This document shows, piece by piece, positions 1 to 8,853 of a stretch of 64,000 bases of DNA. The number at the start of each line of letters is the position of its first letter. Position 1 is the first letter of the stretch. The DNA is from Acetatifactor aquisgranensis (lineage in GTDB: Bacteria; Bacillota; Clostridia; Lachnospirales; Lachnospiraceae). A program made the position numbers and the translations under genes. Below the pieces are notes generated by a model that did no database searches, was not told where the DNA came from, and saw only the letters and a list, made by a program, of their open reading frames with translations. The DNA is taken from the NCBI RefSeq assembly GCF_943193215.1, contig NZ_CALPDH010000004.1, positions 62,001-126,000 of the forward strand, written 5' to 3'.

Positions 1-568
1 ACAGATAGACGCCCAGGACCACTGCGCCCACCTGCTCATGATTGCAGGAGAGTATCGCCGAAAGGATATACAGGGCGTTCTCCCACCAGGCGCTTCTTTT
101 GCCGTCCAGGAACTTCCGCAGCGGAAACAGCGCCACCAGGCCTAAGGAGATGGATATCAGGTAGATGCCCGTGGTGGTGATCCATCCGGCGCTGGCATAG
201 TGGGAAAAGGGAAAAGCCCCTACCAGCATGCACAATACCGAGTTTTTCCATACGGAATCCCGAATCTCCAGAAGATAGCGGATGGAGAGGGCGATGATCA
301 GGATATTCACCACGCAGAATAGCCGCCAGACCATCATATCCACATTGACCAGCAGCACTACCAGCGGCTCCGTGACCATCCTGGAAGACCAGTTTGAGTA
401 CATCTGTGACAGAAAGGCGAACAGATCCTCCGCGCTGCCTGCCTCTATGCTCTGATAGTAAAAGTCATCCCGGGTAGGTTCCGTGACCATGCAGAACATG
501 GCAAACAGGAATGCGGCCAGCAGGATGTAGGGCAAAATATATTTCTTTTCCCGAAATTTCTGAATCAT
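1..568 (-). CDS. Polytopic membrane protein (DUF6056-like), 3' end outside window
   Basis: The reading frame starts at ATG 568, with AAGGAG at 575-580 at good spacing, and runs off the left edge, so about 189 residues are seen. There is a hydrophobic segment just after a basic N-terminus (roughly residues 11-25), then a loop with a TRDDFYY motif, several further membrane segments, and a polar NHEQ motif near the visible end. This pattern resembles DUF6056-type membrane proteins, which are large polytopic proteins sometimes linked to surface glycans; the assignment is by memory of the pattern only. It is transcribed away from the hydrolase gene on its right. No function should be assumed. Confidence 0.6.
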   Translation of the reverse strand, partial: MIQKFREKKYILPYILLAAFLFAMFCMVTEPTRDDFYYQSIEAGSAEDLFAFLSQMYSNWSSRMVTEPLVVLLVNVDMMVWRLFCVVNILIIALSIRYLLEIRDSVWKNSVLCMLVGAFPFSHYASAGWITTTGIYLISISLGLVALFPLRKFLDGKRSAWWENALYILSAILSCNHEQVGAVVLGVYL

Positions 569-735
569 TCATTTCTCCTTATCGTTCAGGGCTTGCCTGA
601 TGCTTTTTACACTCTACCACAAATGGAGGGGAATGGCAAGATGCCCCGGCGAACCGGCAGGCCGGACATATGCGGAAAAGAAATATTCTGATGGTTTTTC
701 CGCCGGGAAAATTGATTGCCTCCGGGAATGGTATA

Positions 736-766
736 TTGACAATCGGGAAAAATAATGCAGTATAAT
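736..766 (+). promoter_or_regulatory. Likely sigma-A promoter of the bile salt hydrolase gene
   Basis: TTGACA at 736-741 and TATAAT at 761-766 are both perfect consensus hexamers, but the spacer is 19 bp, longer than the optimal 17. Transcription would begin near 773 and give a leader of about 110 nt before the start codon at 886. Confidence 0.55.
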
Positions 767-885
767 ACCGCATTGAACGACTGGTATCTGGAGGATGATT
801 TGGAATCATTGAAGAATTGTCTGAGAAAATGTATCGGGACACTGGTAATATGACAAAATGTAATACAATTTATGAGGTGATGACT

Positions 886-1860
886 ATGTGCACAGCAGCG
901 ACTTATCGGACAAAGGATTTTTATTTCGGACGTACTTTGGACTATGATTTTTCCTATGGGGAGGAGATTGTGGTGATGCCCCGCAACCACCCCCTGCAGT
1001 TTCGCGGCGCGGGGAAGATGGAGAGCCACTACGCGATAATCGGCATGGCCCATATGGAGGGCGGATACCCGCTTTTCTACGATGCCGTGAACGAAAAAGG
1101 GCTGGGCATGGCGGGTCTGAATTTCGTGGGAAACGCGGTGTATGGGAAAGACGTGTCGGGCAGGGACAATGTGGCCCAGTTCGAGTTCATTCCCTGGATT
1201 CTTGGTCAGTGTGCCGGCATAAAGGAGGCGAAAGCCCTGCTGGAGAGAATCCATCTGACGGATACCCCATTCAGCGACAGGCTGCCCATAGCACAGCTCC
1301 ACTGGCTGATTGCGGACAGAGAGGGCGCTGTTACGGTGGAGTCCGTGAAAGACGGCCTTAAGGTGTATGACAACCCCGCAGGCGTACTGGCCAACAACCC
1401 GCCCTTTGGGGAGCAGATGTCGCAACTGTCCAATTATATGCATCTGTCGCCAAAGGAACCTGAGAACCTGTTCTCGGACAAGCTGTCCTTAAAACCTCAC
1501 GGCCGGGGCATGGGGGCGCTGGGGCTGCCCGGGGACCTTTCCTCCCAGTCCCGTTTCGTGCGCGCGGCCTTTACGAAGATGAATTCCATCTCCGGGGATT
1601 CCGAGTCCGAGAGCGTCAGCCAGTTTTTCCATATCCTGGGCTCGGTGGACCAGCAGCGGGGATGCTGCCAGGTGGGGGAGGGGAAATATGAGATTACCAT
1701 CTACACTTCCTGCTGCAATGCGGACAGGGGCGTCTATTATTACACCACTTATGAGAACCACCAGATTTCGGCTGTGGATATGTACCGGGAAGATTTGGAC
1801 GGCGACAGGCTGGCCAGATTTCCGCTGGTTCTGGGACAGCATATCCTGATGCAGAACTGA
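886..1860 (+). CDS. Choloylglycine hydrolase family protein (bile salt hydrolase / penicillin V acylase)
   Basis: An N-terminal nucleophile hydrolase of 324 residues that cleaves linear amides such as the glycine or taurine bond of conjugated bile salts. The start at 886 is chosen because it gives Met-Cys, so removal of Met exposes the catalytic Cys2, and GAGGTG lies at 874-879; the frame is open further upstream but that would bury the cysteine. Expected active-site residues are visible: Cys2, Arg16 and Asp19 (FGRTLDYD), Asn79 (MAGLNF), Asn171 (LANNP) and Arg223 (SRFVRAAF). Length matches the family. There is no signal peptide, so it should be cytoplasmic. The SRFVR and GLPGD motifs favour a Gram-positive bile salt hydrolase over penicillin V acylase, but substrate cannot be settled by reading. 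It has its own promoter and terminator and is probably monocistronic. Confidence 0.85.
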   Translation: MCTAATYRTKDFYFGRTLDYDFSYGEEIVVMPRNHPLQFRGAGKMESHYAIIGMAHMEGGYPLFYDAVNEKGLGMAGLNFVGNAVYGKDVSGRDNVAQFEFIPWILGQCAGIKEAKALLERIHLTDTPFSDRLPIAQLHWLIADREGAVTVESVKDGLKVYDNPAGVLANNPPFGEQMSQLSNYMHLSPKEPENLFSDKLSLKPHGRGMGALGLPGDLSSQSRFVRAAFTKMNSISGDSESESVSQFFHILGSVDQQRGCCQVGEGKYEITIYTSCCNADRGVYYYTTYENHQISAVDMYREDLDGDRLARFPLVLGQHILMQN

Positions 1861-1903
1861 CAAAATATCCAGGCGGGAAAGAAAAGGGAATCACGGCGGA
1901 GAA

Positions 1904-1946
1904 AGGGCTGGCGATAAGGCGGAATCCTATTGCCAGCCCTGCTTTT
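1904..1946 (+). terminator. Probable terminator of the bile salt hydrolase gene
   Basis: AGGGCTGGC (1904-1912) pairs perfectly with GCCAGCCCT (1932-1940), followed by GCTTTTA. The loop is 19 nt and the T run short, so strength is moderate. Confidence 0.5.
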
Positions 1947-2099
1947 AGGCTGGAGCGGAGGAATCTGCGAGATTTCCGTCAGATCAAATCCCTATGACAG
2001 GCGCCTCGATATGTTTAGAAAAATTTTGGTAGTAAAGATAGGGTTTACATGGTAAAATAAGACCATATTCATGAAGTGAAGAGGCCGGATGGCCATAAA

Positions 2100-2127
2100 T
2101 ACCATGAGTGTGGCTGTGCTCATGGTA
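2100..2127. promoter_or_regulatory. 9-bp perfect inverted repeat in the leader of the GlpA-type operon
   Basis: TACCATGAG (2100-2108) and CTCATGGTA (2119-2127) form a perfect inverted repeat around a 10-nt centre, 45 bp before the first gene of the operon. The block CATGGTAAAAT occurs here (2121-2131) and again at 2048-2058, where ATGGT and ACCAT flank 8 bp. This suggests an operator or an RNA hairpin controlling the operon. The rest of the 311-bp gap after 1860 holds only the terminator above. Confidence 0.4.
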
Positions 2128-2171
2128 AAATGTTTTTATAAAAGGCGCACTGAGCAAAACGGAAGAAAGGC

Positions 2172-3647
2172 ATGGAACATGATATGTACGATGTAGCAAT
2201 CATAGGCGCAGGCGTGGCAGGCGGGCTGCTGGCCAGGACGCTGGCGGCATATGACATAAAAATCTGCATTCTGGAAAAGGAGAGCGATGTGGCCATGGGC
2301 TCCACCCGGGCCAATTCCGGCATCGCCCACGCGGGATACGACGCTGAGGAGGGGAGCCTGAAAGCGAAGCTGAACGTCCGGGGCTCCCGGCTGATGGAGC
2401 AGGTGACGAAAGAGTTAGGCGTTCCTTACCGCAGGACGGGCTCTCTGGTCATAGGTTTCGGGGACGAGGACAGGGAGACCATTGAGAAACTCTGCGCCAG
2501 AGGCCTGAGGAACGGTGTCCAGGGGCTGCAGGTCATAGACGGGGAGGAGGCAAGGCGTCTGGAGCCCGGCCTTTCCGACAGTGTGACCTGTGCCCTCTAC
2601 GCGCCCACGGCCGGAATCGTCTGCCCCTATGAGCTCGCCATCGCCGCAGTGGGCAATGCCATGGACAACGGCGCGGAGCTGATGCTGGATTTTGAAGTAA
2701 ATCATATTGAGAAAAAAGAGGGGCATTATGAAATCTTTTCGGATGCCTGCGGCGAGAATTGCTGTGAGAACCTGCAAAAGCCCCGTAAGGTCTGCGCCAG
2801 ATATGTGGTAAATGCCGCCGGAATCTATGCGGATGAGATTGCCAGGCTGGCAGGGGACGACTCCATACAGATTCACCCCCGCAGGGGCGAATATCTGCTG
2901 CTGGACAGGGAATGCGGCAACCTGGTGTCCCGCACTATTTTCCGCACCCCCTCCAAAAAAGGAAAAGGCATCCTGATCACGCCCACGGTGGACGGCAATC
3001 TGCTGCTGGGGCCTACTTCGGTGGACGGCGAGGACAAGGAGGACAAAGCTACCACGGAGGAGGGGCTGGCGCAGATCATGACCAGGGCGCAGGAGAACGT
3101 GAAGAATCTGCCCCTTCGCAAGGTCATCACTTCTTTCACGGGCCTGCGCTCCGCAGGGAACACGGGTGACTTCATCATCACGTCACCTAAGGAAGGCTTC
3201 ATCAATGTAGCGGGAATCGAGTCTCCGGGACTTACCGCCGCCCCTGCCATTGCGGAGTATGTGGCGGAAATGCTGGCAGGACAGGGACTTGCCCTGAAGC
3301 GGAAAGAGGACTATCAGCCTTTCCGCAAGCCGGTGTACGCTTTCCGGAATGCCTCCGTGGAAGAGAAGAACGAGATGATTCGCCGGGACAAAGCCTACGG
3401 CAGGGTAGTCTGCCGTTGCGAGACTGTCACGGAGGGGGAAATCGTGGCCGCCATCCGGCAGAATCCGCCTGCCCGGGACTTAGACGGGATCAAGCGCCGC
3501 ACCAGGGCCCAGATGGGCCGGTGCCAGGGAGGATTCTGTATGCCGTATCTGGCGGAGATTCTTGCCAGGGAATGGGGAGTGCCCTATGAGGAAATCACGA
3601 AATCCGGCGAGGGCTCTGAAATCAGCGTCTGCAGGACGAAGGGATAA
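2172..3647 (+). CDS. glpA: GlpA-type FAD-dependent glycerol-3-phosphate dehydrogenase with BFD-like [2Fe-2S] domain
   Basis: A 491-residue flavoprotein expected to oxidise glycerol 3-phosphate to dihydroxyacetone phosphate. The N-terminus has the FAD Rossmann motif GAGVAGG (about residues 12-18), followed by a DAO-type oxidoreductase fold. The C-terminal 80 residues carry CRCETVTEGE and then GRCQGGFC, the four-cysteine BFD-like iron-sulphur domain of anaerobic GlpA. The start at 2172 has GGAAG at 2161-2165. It is the first gene of an operon with the FAD/NAD oxidoreductase and DUF1667 genes, the three-gene arrangement often seen in Clostridia in place of glpABC. No glycerol kinase or facilitator gene is present here, so the source of glycerol 3-phosphate (for example phospholipid turnover) is open. 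A different 2-hydroxyacid substrate cannot be excluded. Confidence 0.8.
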   Translation: MEHDMYDVAIIGAGVAGGLLARTLAAYDIKICILEKESDVAMGSTRANSGIAHAGYDAEEGSLKAKLNVRGSRLMEQVTKELGVPYRRTGSLVIGFGDEDRETIEKLCARGLRNGVQGLQVIDGEEARRLEPGLSDSVTCALYAPTAGIVCPYELAIAAVGNAMDNGAELMLDFEVNHIEKKEGHYEIFSDACGENCCENLQKPRKVCARYVVNAAGIYADEIARLAGDDSIQIHPRRGEYLLLDRECGNLVSRTIFRTPSKKGKGILITPTVDGNLLLGPTSVDGEDKEDKATTEEGLAQIMTRAQENVKNLPLRKVITSFTGLRSAGNTGDFIITSPKEGFINVAGIESPGLTAAPAIAEYVAEMLAGQGLALKRKEDYQPFRKPVYAFRNASVEEKNEMIRRDKAYGRVVCRCETVTEGEIVAAIRQNPPARDLDGIKRRTRAQMGRCQGGFCMPYLAEILAREWGVPYEEITKSGEGSEISVCRTKG

Positions 3648-3736
3648 ATAAAGCGGAACAAGGCGCCGCAAATGAGCCAGAGGAAAGATGCCAGGGATAG
3701 AAAACGGCACAGAAGCAGCAAAGGAGACAAAAACGA

Positions 3737-4975
3737 ATGACGGATTTGGTTATCATAGGGGGCGGCCCCGCCGGGATGAGCGCGGCAGTGGCCGCATATG
3801 AGAGCGGCATCAGGGATATCCTGATACTGGAGCGGGACGCTCAGCTGGGAGGCATCTTGCAGCAGTGTATCCACAACGGCTTCGGGCTGCACCGCTTCGG
3901 GGAGGAGCTGACAGGCCCGGAGTATGCCTGGAAATATGAAAAACAGGTGCGCGAGCTGGGCATTCCCGTAAAATTGAACACCATGGTGCTGTCCGTCACC
4001 CCTGACAGAGTGATTACGGCCACCAATGAGGAGGAAGGCATTTTCGCCATAGAAGCCAGGGCGATCATCCTTGCCATGGGCTGCAGGGAAAGGCCCAGAG
4101 GCGCCCTGAACATCGCAGGCACCCGCCCGGCGGGAATCTACAGCGCGGGCACCGCCCAGAAGCTGGTGAACCGGAAAGGCTATCTGCCGGGCAAGAGCGT
4201 GGTCATCTTAGGTTCCGGCGACATCGGCCTCATCATGGCCAGGCGCATGACTTTAGAGGGCGCAGAGGTGAAAGCTGTGTGCGAGCTGATGCCCTATTCC
4301 GGCGGGCTGGCCCGAAATATCGAGCAGTGTCTGAATGATTTCGGCATTCCCCTGAAGCTGAGCCATACCGTGGTGGAAATCCACGGCAGGAAAAGGCTGG
4401 AGGGCGTCACCATCGCCAAAGTGGACGAAAACCGCCGCCCCATAGAAGAGACAAAAGAATACATTCCCTGCGACACGCTGCTTTTATCCGTGGGCCTGAT
4501 TCCTGAGAACGAGCTGACCCTGCAGGCAGGAATCGGCATGGATGTTGTCACAGGCGGGGCCGTGGTGGATCAGGACAGACAGACTTCCCGGGAAGGGATA
4601 TTCACCTGCGGCAATGTGCTCCATGTGCATGACCTGGTGGACTTCGTGTCCGAGGAGGCCGCCGTGGCCGGAAAGAGCGCCGCGGAATACATCAGAGGCG
4701 AATCCGGACAGGAGTGCGATATTCCCATTGGGGCGGATGGAAAGATACGGTATACCGTTCCTCAGAGAATCACGAAGCGTAAGGATATCACCTTGTTTTT
4801 CCGGGTGGCGGACATATACCGCAATGTGAAGATTAATGTGGTAGGCGACGGCAGAGTCATCCATTCCGTCAGGAAGCCGAAAGCCGCGCCGGGGGAAATG
4901 GAGAGCCTGCTGCTGAAAGCGCCGCTTTTTGAGGGCGTATCAAAGCTGTCCTTACAGCTGGAGGAGCTTGGGTAA
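3737..4975 (+). CDS. FAD/NAD(P)-binding pyridine nucleotide-disulfide oxidoreductase family protein
   Basis: 412 residues with an N-terminal FAD motif GGGPAGM, a redox region containing QCIHNGFG, and a second Rossmann motif GSGDIG (about residue 157) for NAD(P). The C-terminal part contains TCGNVLHVHDLVD, the second FAD contact of this family. It probably passes electrons between the GlpA-type dehydrogenase and NAD(P) or another carrier. AAAGGAG lies at 3720-3726, about 10 bp before the ATG. It sits between the GlpA and DUF1667 genes in the same direction. This family is often annotated as the second subunit of a GlpA-like complex in Clostridia; the physical interaction is an inference. Confidence 0.75.
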   Translation: MTDLVIIGGGPAGMSAAVAAYESGIRDILILERDAQLGGILQQCIHNGFGLHRFGEELTGPEYAWKYEKQVRELGIPVKLNTMVLSVTPDRVITATNEEEGIFAIEARAIILAMGCRERPRGALNIAGTRPAGIYSAGTAQKLVNRKGYLPGKSVVILGSGDIGLIMARRMTLEGAEVKAVCELMPYSGGLARNIEQCLNDFGIPLKLSHTVVEIHGRKRLEGVTIAKVDENRRPIEETKEYIPCDTLLLSVGLIPENELTLQAGIGMDVVTGGAVVDQDRQTSREGIFTCGNVLHVHDLVDFVSEEAAVAGKSAAEYIRGESGQECDIPIGADGKIRYTVPQRITKRKDITLFFRVADIYRNVKINVVGDGRVIHSVRKPKAAPGEMESLLLKAPLFEGVSKLSLQLEELG

Positions 4976-5080
4976 GTCATGCGCAGGCAAAGGAACATCC
5001 GGGATATACGGAACGCATATGACGCAGTCTGAGAGTTTGATGCAGGCAGCGAGCTTCAGAAAATAGAAGGAGTACACGCA

Positions 5081-5428
5081 ATGACAAAGCGAGAGATGAC
5101 ATGTATCATATGCCCCATGGGCTGCCCCGTCACAGTGGAGATGAGGGGAGAGGAAATCGCCTCCATAAGGGGCAACACCTGCAAGCGCGGCGCGGCCTAC
5201 GCGGAGGCGGAGGTGCGCCACCCCGAGCGCACAGTCACCAGCACCATGCGCTGCGAAAATGGCGGGATTCTGTCCGTAAAGACCGACAGGCCCATCCCCA
5301 AAGCGAAAATCATGGACTGCATGAGCCTGATCAATGCCCATACAGTGAAACTTCCGGTCTCTATCGGGGACATCCTGCTGTCAGACGTTTTCGGAAGCAA
5401 TGTGGTAGCTACGGAAAATAAATCTTAA
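5081..5428 (+). CDS. DUF1667 small cysteine-rich protein
   Basis: 115 residues. The N-terminus has CIICPMGC and, further on, GNTCKRG, giving four conserved cysteines that could bind an iron-sulphur cluster or zinc. DUF1667 proteins are regularly encoded right after GlpA-type and FAD oxidoreductase genes and are thought to be a small electron-transfer partner; that role is inferred from context. AGAAGGAG precedes the ATG with good spacing. It ends 55 bp before the DUF1538 gene, so it is likely cotranscribed with it. Confidence 0.75.
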   Translation: MTKREMTCIICPMGCPVTVEMRGEEIASIRGNTCKRGAAYAEAEVRHPERTVTSTMRCENGGILSVKTDRPIPKAKIMDCMSLINAHTVKLPVSIGDILLSDVFGSNVVATENKS

Positions 5429-5483
5429 TCGCAGAAAATCATAATCATAGAGACAGATAAGTCCGTAAAAGAGAGGTGTTTGT

Positions 5484-7037
5484 GTGAATCACAAGCTAAA
5501 AGAAAAAATCTTGGAGTCGGTCTCGGCTGTGCTGCCTATCACGGGAATCGTCCTTTTGCTCAGCATCCTGCTGGTTCCAGTTGACTTAGGGATCATGGTG
5601 ATGTTCCTTGTGGGCGCGATTCTGCTGGTGATAGGAATGGGATTCTTCCAGCTGGGCGCGGAGATGTCCATGACGCCTCTGGGGGAAGGCATCGGTGTCC
5701 AGATATCAAAGACACGGCACATTCCCCTGATTTTTCTGACAGGCTTTTCCATGGGAGCCATCATCACGATTTCCGAGCCGGATCTGCAGGTGCTGGCGGA
5801 ACAGGTGCCCGCTGTTCCCAACCTGACCCTGATTCTCACAGTGGCCGTGGGAGTGGGAATCTTCCTGGCGGTGGCAATCCTGAGAATCCTGTTCCAGATT
5901 AACCTTTCTACGATATTAATTATACTGTATATCACATTAACCGGCATATCTTTTCTGGTCTCCAGGGATTTCCTGGCGGTGGCCTTTGACTCCGGCGGCG
6001 TGACCACCGGTCCCATGACGGTTCCGTTCATCATGGCCATGGGCGTAGGTCTCGCCTCGGTCCGCGGTGACAAGAATGCCTCCAGCGACAGCTTCGGTCT
6101 GGTAGCCCTTTCCAGCGTGGGTCCGATTCTGGCAGTGCTGATTCTGGGCATGTTCTTCAGCCCCGGGGAGACGGCCTACAGCGCCTCTTCCGTGGCGGCT
6201 GTGAGCACCACCCGGGATGTGGTAAAAGAATTCCTGTTCAATATGCCCTCCTATATCAAAGAAGTGCTGATATCGCTGATTCCTGTGGCTGCCGTGTTCG
6301 CCCTGTTCCAGAGACTGTCCCGCCGCTATCCCCGCAGACAGGTAAAACGAATCACGGTGGGCTTTGCCTATACATATCTGGGCCTGGTGCTGTTCCTCTG
6401 CGGCGTCAATGTAGGCTTCGCGCCGCTGGGCTCCCTCCTGGGCAATGAGATTGCCTCGGAGGTCTGGAGATGGCTGCTGGTGCCCATCGGTATGCTGATA
6501 GGCTATTATATCGTGAAAGCGGAACCTGCCATCCAGGTGCTGAACCGCCAGGTGGAGGGCGTGACCAATGGCTCTGTGTCCGCGAAATCCATGAACCGCT
6601 GCATGTCCTGGGGCGTGTCCGCCAGTGTGGGCCTGTCCATGATACGGGTGCTGACGGGCGTTCCCGTTCAATGGATCATCATACCCGGCTATCTGATTGC
6701 GCTGCTTCTCTCCAGGTTCGTGCCGAAGATGTTCGTGGGTATCGCATTCGACTCCGGCGGCGTGGCCAGCGGACCTATGACGACCACGTTCCTGCTTCCC
6801 CTGAGCATCGGAGCCTGTGAGGCCGTGGGCGGGAACCTGATGACGGATGCTTTCGGGGTGGTGGCGCTGGTGGCTCTGACGCCGCTGATTGCCATTCAGC
6901 TGATGGGAATCCTGTATCGGTACAAGCTTAAGACCACGGAGAAGGCCGCTGTACGGGAAGCGGAAATCCTTGCTATGGATGGTGTGGATGATATCTTTGA
7001 ATTCCAGGAGGGAGAGGAAGATGGGGGACAATTATAA
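5484..7037 (+). CDS. DUF1538 family membrane protein
   Basis: 517 residues, strongly hydrophobic, with about twelve membrane segments arranged as two repeats. Each half has the signature FDSGGV followed by TGPMT or SGPMT (near residues 168 and 421), typical of DUF1538. The start is GTG at 5484 with GAGAGG at 5471-5476. Function is unknown; the repeat structure and the glycine-rich re-entrant-looking motif suggest a transporter. The gene overlaps the downstream PII-like gene by 17 bp, a sign of translational coupling and of PII control over the membrane protein, as in AmtB-GlnK pairs. The coupling to a glycerol-3-phosphate dehydrogenase operon is unusual. Confidence 0.75.
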   Translation: MNHKLKEKILESVSAVLPITGIVLLLSILLVPVDLGIMVMFLVGAILLVIGMGFFQLGAEMSMTPLGEGIGVQISKTRHIPLIFLTGFSMGAIITISEPDLQVLAEQVPAVPNLTLILTVAVGVGIFLAVAILRILFQINLSTILIILYITLTGISFLVSRDFLAVAFDSGGVTTGPMTVPFIMAMGVGLASVRGDKNASSDSFGLVALSSVGPILAVLILGMFFSPGETAYSASSVAAVSTTRDVVKEFLFNMPSYIKEVLISLIPVAAVFALFQRLSRRYPRRQVKRITVGFAYTYLGLVLFLCGVNVGFAPLGSLLGNEIASEVWRWLLVPIGMLIGYYIVKAEPAIQVLNRQVEGVTNGSVSAKSMNRCMSWGVSASVGLSMIRVLTGVPVQWIIIPGYLIALLLSRFVPKMFVGIAFDSGGVASGPMTTTFLLPLSIGACEAVGGNLMTDAFGVVALVALTPLIAIQLMGILYRYKLKTTEKAAVREAEILAMDGVDDIFEFQEGEEDGGQL

Positions 7038-7710
7038 AAACATATCGTATCGGATGCTGCTCCTGATCGCCACGCCGAAGCTGGTAGACAAGGCGGCGGG
7101 CATGTTCAAAGAGGGAAATGTCCCTACCGAGTACATCTTCCACGGACAGGGGACCGCCACCAGCGAAATCATGGACATGCTGGGACTGGACGGCGTGGAC
7201 AAGAATATCCTCATGGGCATGCTGCCCAAGCCCTTTGCGGATGAAATGCTGAAAAAACTCCGCAAAAGCCTGCATCTGGGGATGCCCAACACGGGAATAG
7301 CGTTCACCCTGATACTGTCAGGGGGCAGCGGGTATCTCATCCAATTGATGGAAGGACTGGAGCCGGAGGAAAAAAAGAATGTTGCGGAGAGGAACGAAGG
7401 GGATATGGCAGATTATAGCTTGATTATGACAATCGTGAATCAGGGATTCAGTGAGGAAGTGATGAATGCGGCAAGGCCCCGGGGCGCGTCCGGCGGCACG
7501 GTGTTCCACAGCAGGAGAATCGGGAATGAAGAAGCCATGAAATTCTGGAAAATCAGCGTGCAGGAAGAGCGGGAAGTAGTCCTTATCCTGGCCCAGAAAG
7601 AGGATAAGCCGGCCATCATGCAGGAAATCGGAAAACAGTGCGGCATGAAGAGCAAGGCCCAGGGCATCGTCATGTCCCTGCCGGTGGACGGAATTGCGGG
7701 GCTGGATTGA
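7021..7710 (+). CDS. Tandem PII-like regulatory protein
   Basis: 229 residues with two ferredoxin-like/PII-like halves. The C-terminal half has the PII-type signature ARPRGASGGTV (near residue 139), while the N-terminal half (residues 1-100) has the same beta-alpha-beta outline with a diverged loop. PII proteins sense nucleotides and metabolites and often gate a neighbouring transporter. The start at 7021 follows AGGAGGGAGAGG inside the end of the DUF1538 gene, so the two are translationally coupled. I infer that it regulates the DUF1538 protein. The conserved uridylylation tyrosine of GlnB was not recognised. It is the last gene of the operon and converges on the next gene with an 18-bp gap. 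Confidence 0.65.
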   Translation: MGDNYKNISYRMLLLIATPKLVDKAAGMFKEGNVPTEYIFHGQGTATSEIMDMLGLDGVDKNILMGMLPKPFADEMLKKLRKSLHLGMPNTGIAFTLILSGGSGYLIQLMEGLEPEEKKNVAERNEGDMADYSLIMTIVNQGFSEEVMNAARPRGASGGTVFHSRRIGNEEAMKFWKISVQEEREVVLILAQKEDKPAIMQEIGKQCGMKSKAQGIVMSLPVDGIAGLD

Positions 7711-7728
7711 TAAAGGACTCTCAGGAAA

Positions 7729-8472
7729 TCAGAAGTCATTTATCTCATATAAGTACAGTTTTCCTTTTTTCCCCACCCTTTTTACGGTTTCCATATAAAA
7801 TAAGATATTCAGCGACACCTGGGCCAGAGTCTGGGAGATATGGGCGGCTTTGGCGAACTCCCTGGAGGTGAAGGCCCCCTCCAGATCCGGAGGGACGAAC
7901 TGCATGAAATCTTCCGGGCGCTGGACTTCTATCTCCTGCACCAGCTCCGTGGGGATGCGGTCATAGCGGCTGGCCCCCTTTTTCCTGTCTTTGCTCCAGC
8001 CGTTCAGCAGCTTGTACTCTTCCATGTTCATCAGCACCACCCGCAGGCGCAGGTTGGGATTCTTCAAGAACATCTTGATCTTGTACAATTCCGGAAAAAC
8101 AGCATAGGGACTGCCCTTTAAGGGGGACTTGCGCTTCTTGCTCAACTCCCCGCTTTCCTCGTCTATCCAGATGATCCATTTTTCCCGGGGGATGGGATAG
8201 ACGATGGTCACCGGGTACAGGGGCAGGAAAGCGGAGAGCTTGTCCCGCATTTTATTGAACTGCCTGGTCTGGATTTCGATGATCTCGCCGCCGCAGAAGA
8301 TATCGGCCACATAGTTTTCGATGGGGATCTCCTGCCTGTCCTCGTCCGGCTCATAGTAGTTTTTCAGGATGGCATGGACTGTCTTCTCCGACAGGGTGCC
8401 GATGCCCAGCCGTTGTCTGTCTATTCCTATGATTTTTCTCTTTGCTTCTTCAAAGGCTTTTTTATCCGGCAT
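7729..8472 (-). CDS. Hypothetical protein, possibly nuclease-like N-terminus and winged-helix C-terminus
   Basis: 247 residues from ATG 8472, chosen because GAGGAA precedes it; the frame is open to 8538 but without a ribosome binding site. The stretch ADIFCGGEIIEIQTRQF has an acidic residue, then E-x-Q after a hydrophobic strand, which is how a PD-(D/E)XK nuclease core would look. The C-terminal 70 residues (FTSREFAKAAHISQTLAQ) look like a winged helix. Similar proteins exist in many Clostridia as conserved hypotheticals. It is monocistronic and convergent with the PII-like gene. No function is claimed. Confidence 0.6.
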   Translation of the reverse strand: MPDKKAFEEAKRKIIGIDRQRLGIGTLSEKTVHAILKNYYEPDEDRQEIPIENYVADIFCGGEIIEIQTRQFNKMRDKLSAFLPLYPVTIVYPIPREKWIIWIDEESGELSKKRKSPLKGSPYAVFPELYKIKMFLKNPNLRLRVVLMNMEEYKLLNGWSKDRKKGASRYDRIPTELVQEIEVQRPEDFMQFVPPDLEGAFTSREFAKAAHISQTLAQVSLNILFYMETVKRVGKKGKLYLYEINDF

Positions 8473-8793
8473 ATGGTTCCTCGCTTTTGCTGCCGCGTTT
8501 GCATGATTTCCAAAGCATAGACCGGGCAGATATTCCATGTCCGTTCGGTCTATGTGGCTGGGCGGACAGGAACGCGGTTTTCATAAATTCCTTTCAAATC
8601 AAGCATAGATAGGGATATGTCCAACGCACCGACCGTAAATCCCTCGCTTTTGGCACATCCCTTCGGTCAGATGTCGCAAGGTTCCTCACAAACGCATCTC
8701 AAGAACTCATTCCTTTCTGATTCACATTTTAGAGATATGCAGTAATTTTGTCAAGTGCAGAATCCTTTGATAGAAATATATACTACAAATTTA

Positions 8794-8830
8794 AATATAC
8801 CTTGACAGACGAGGTATATTGTAATATAGT
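8794..8830 (+). promoter_or_regulatory. Promoter and palindromic operator of the PadR gene
   Basis: TTGACA (8802-8807) and TATAGT (8825-8830) with a 17-bp spacer form a strong promoter. The -35 box sits inside a perfect inverted repeat AATATAC (8794-8800) / GTATATT (8814-8820), the type of AT-rich dyad bound by PadR repressors, so autoregulation is likely. The rest of the 381-bp gap from 8473 shows nothing else I can assign. Confidence 0.65.
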
Positions 8831-8853
8831 GTAACCAGAAAGGAGAGTCAGCC

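Noticed and set aside
7729..8472. Restriction enzyme call for the protein at 7729
   Set aside because: Only a faint nuclease-like strand pattern and no methylase nearby; left as hypothetical.
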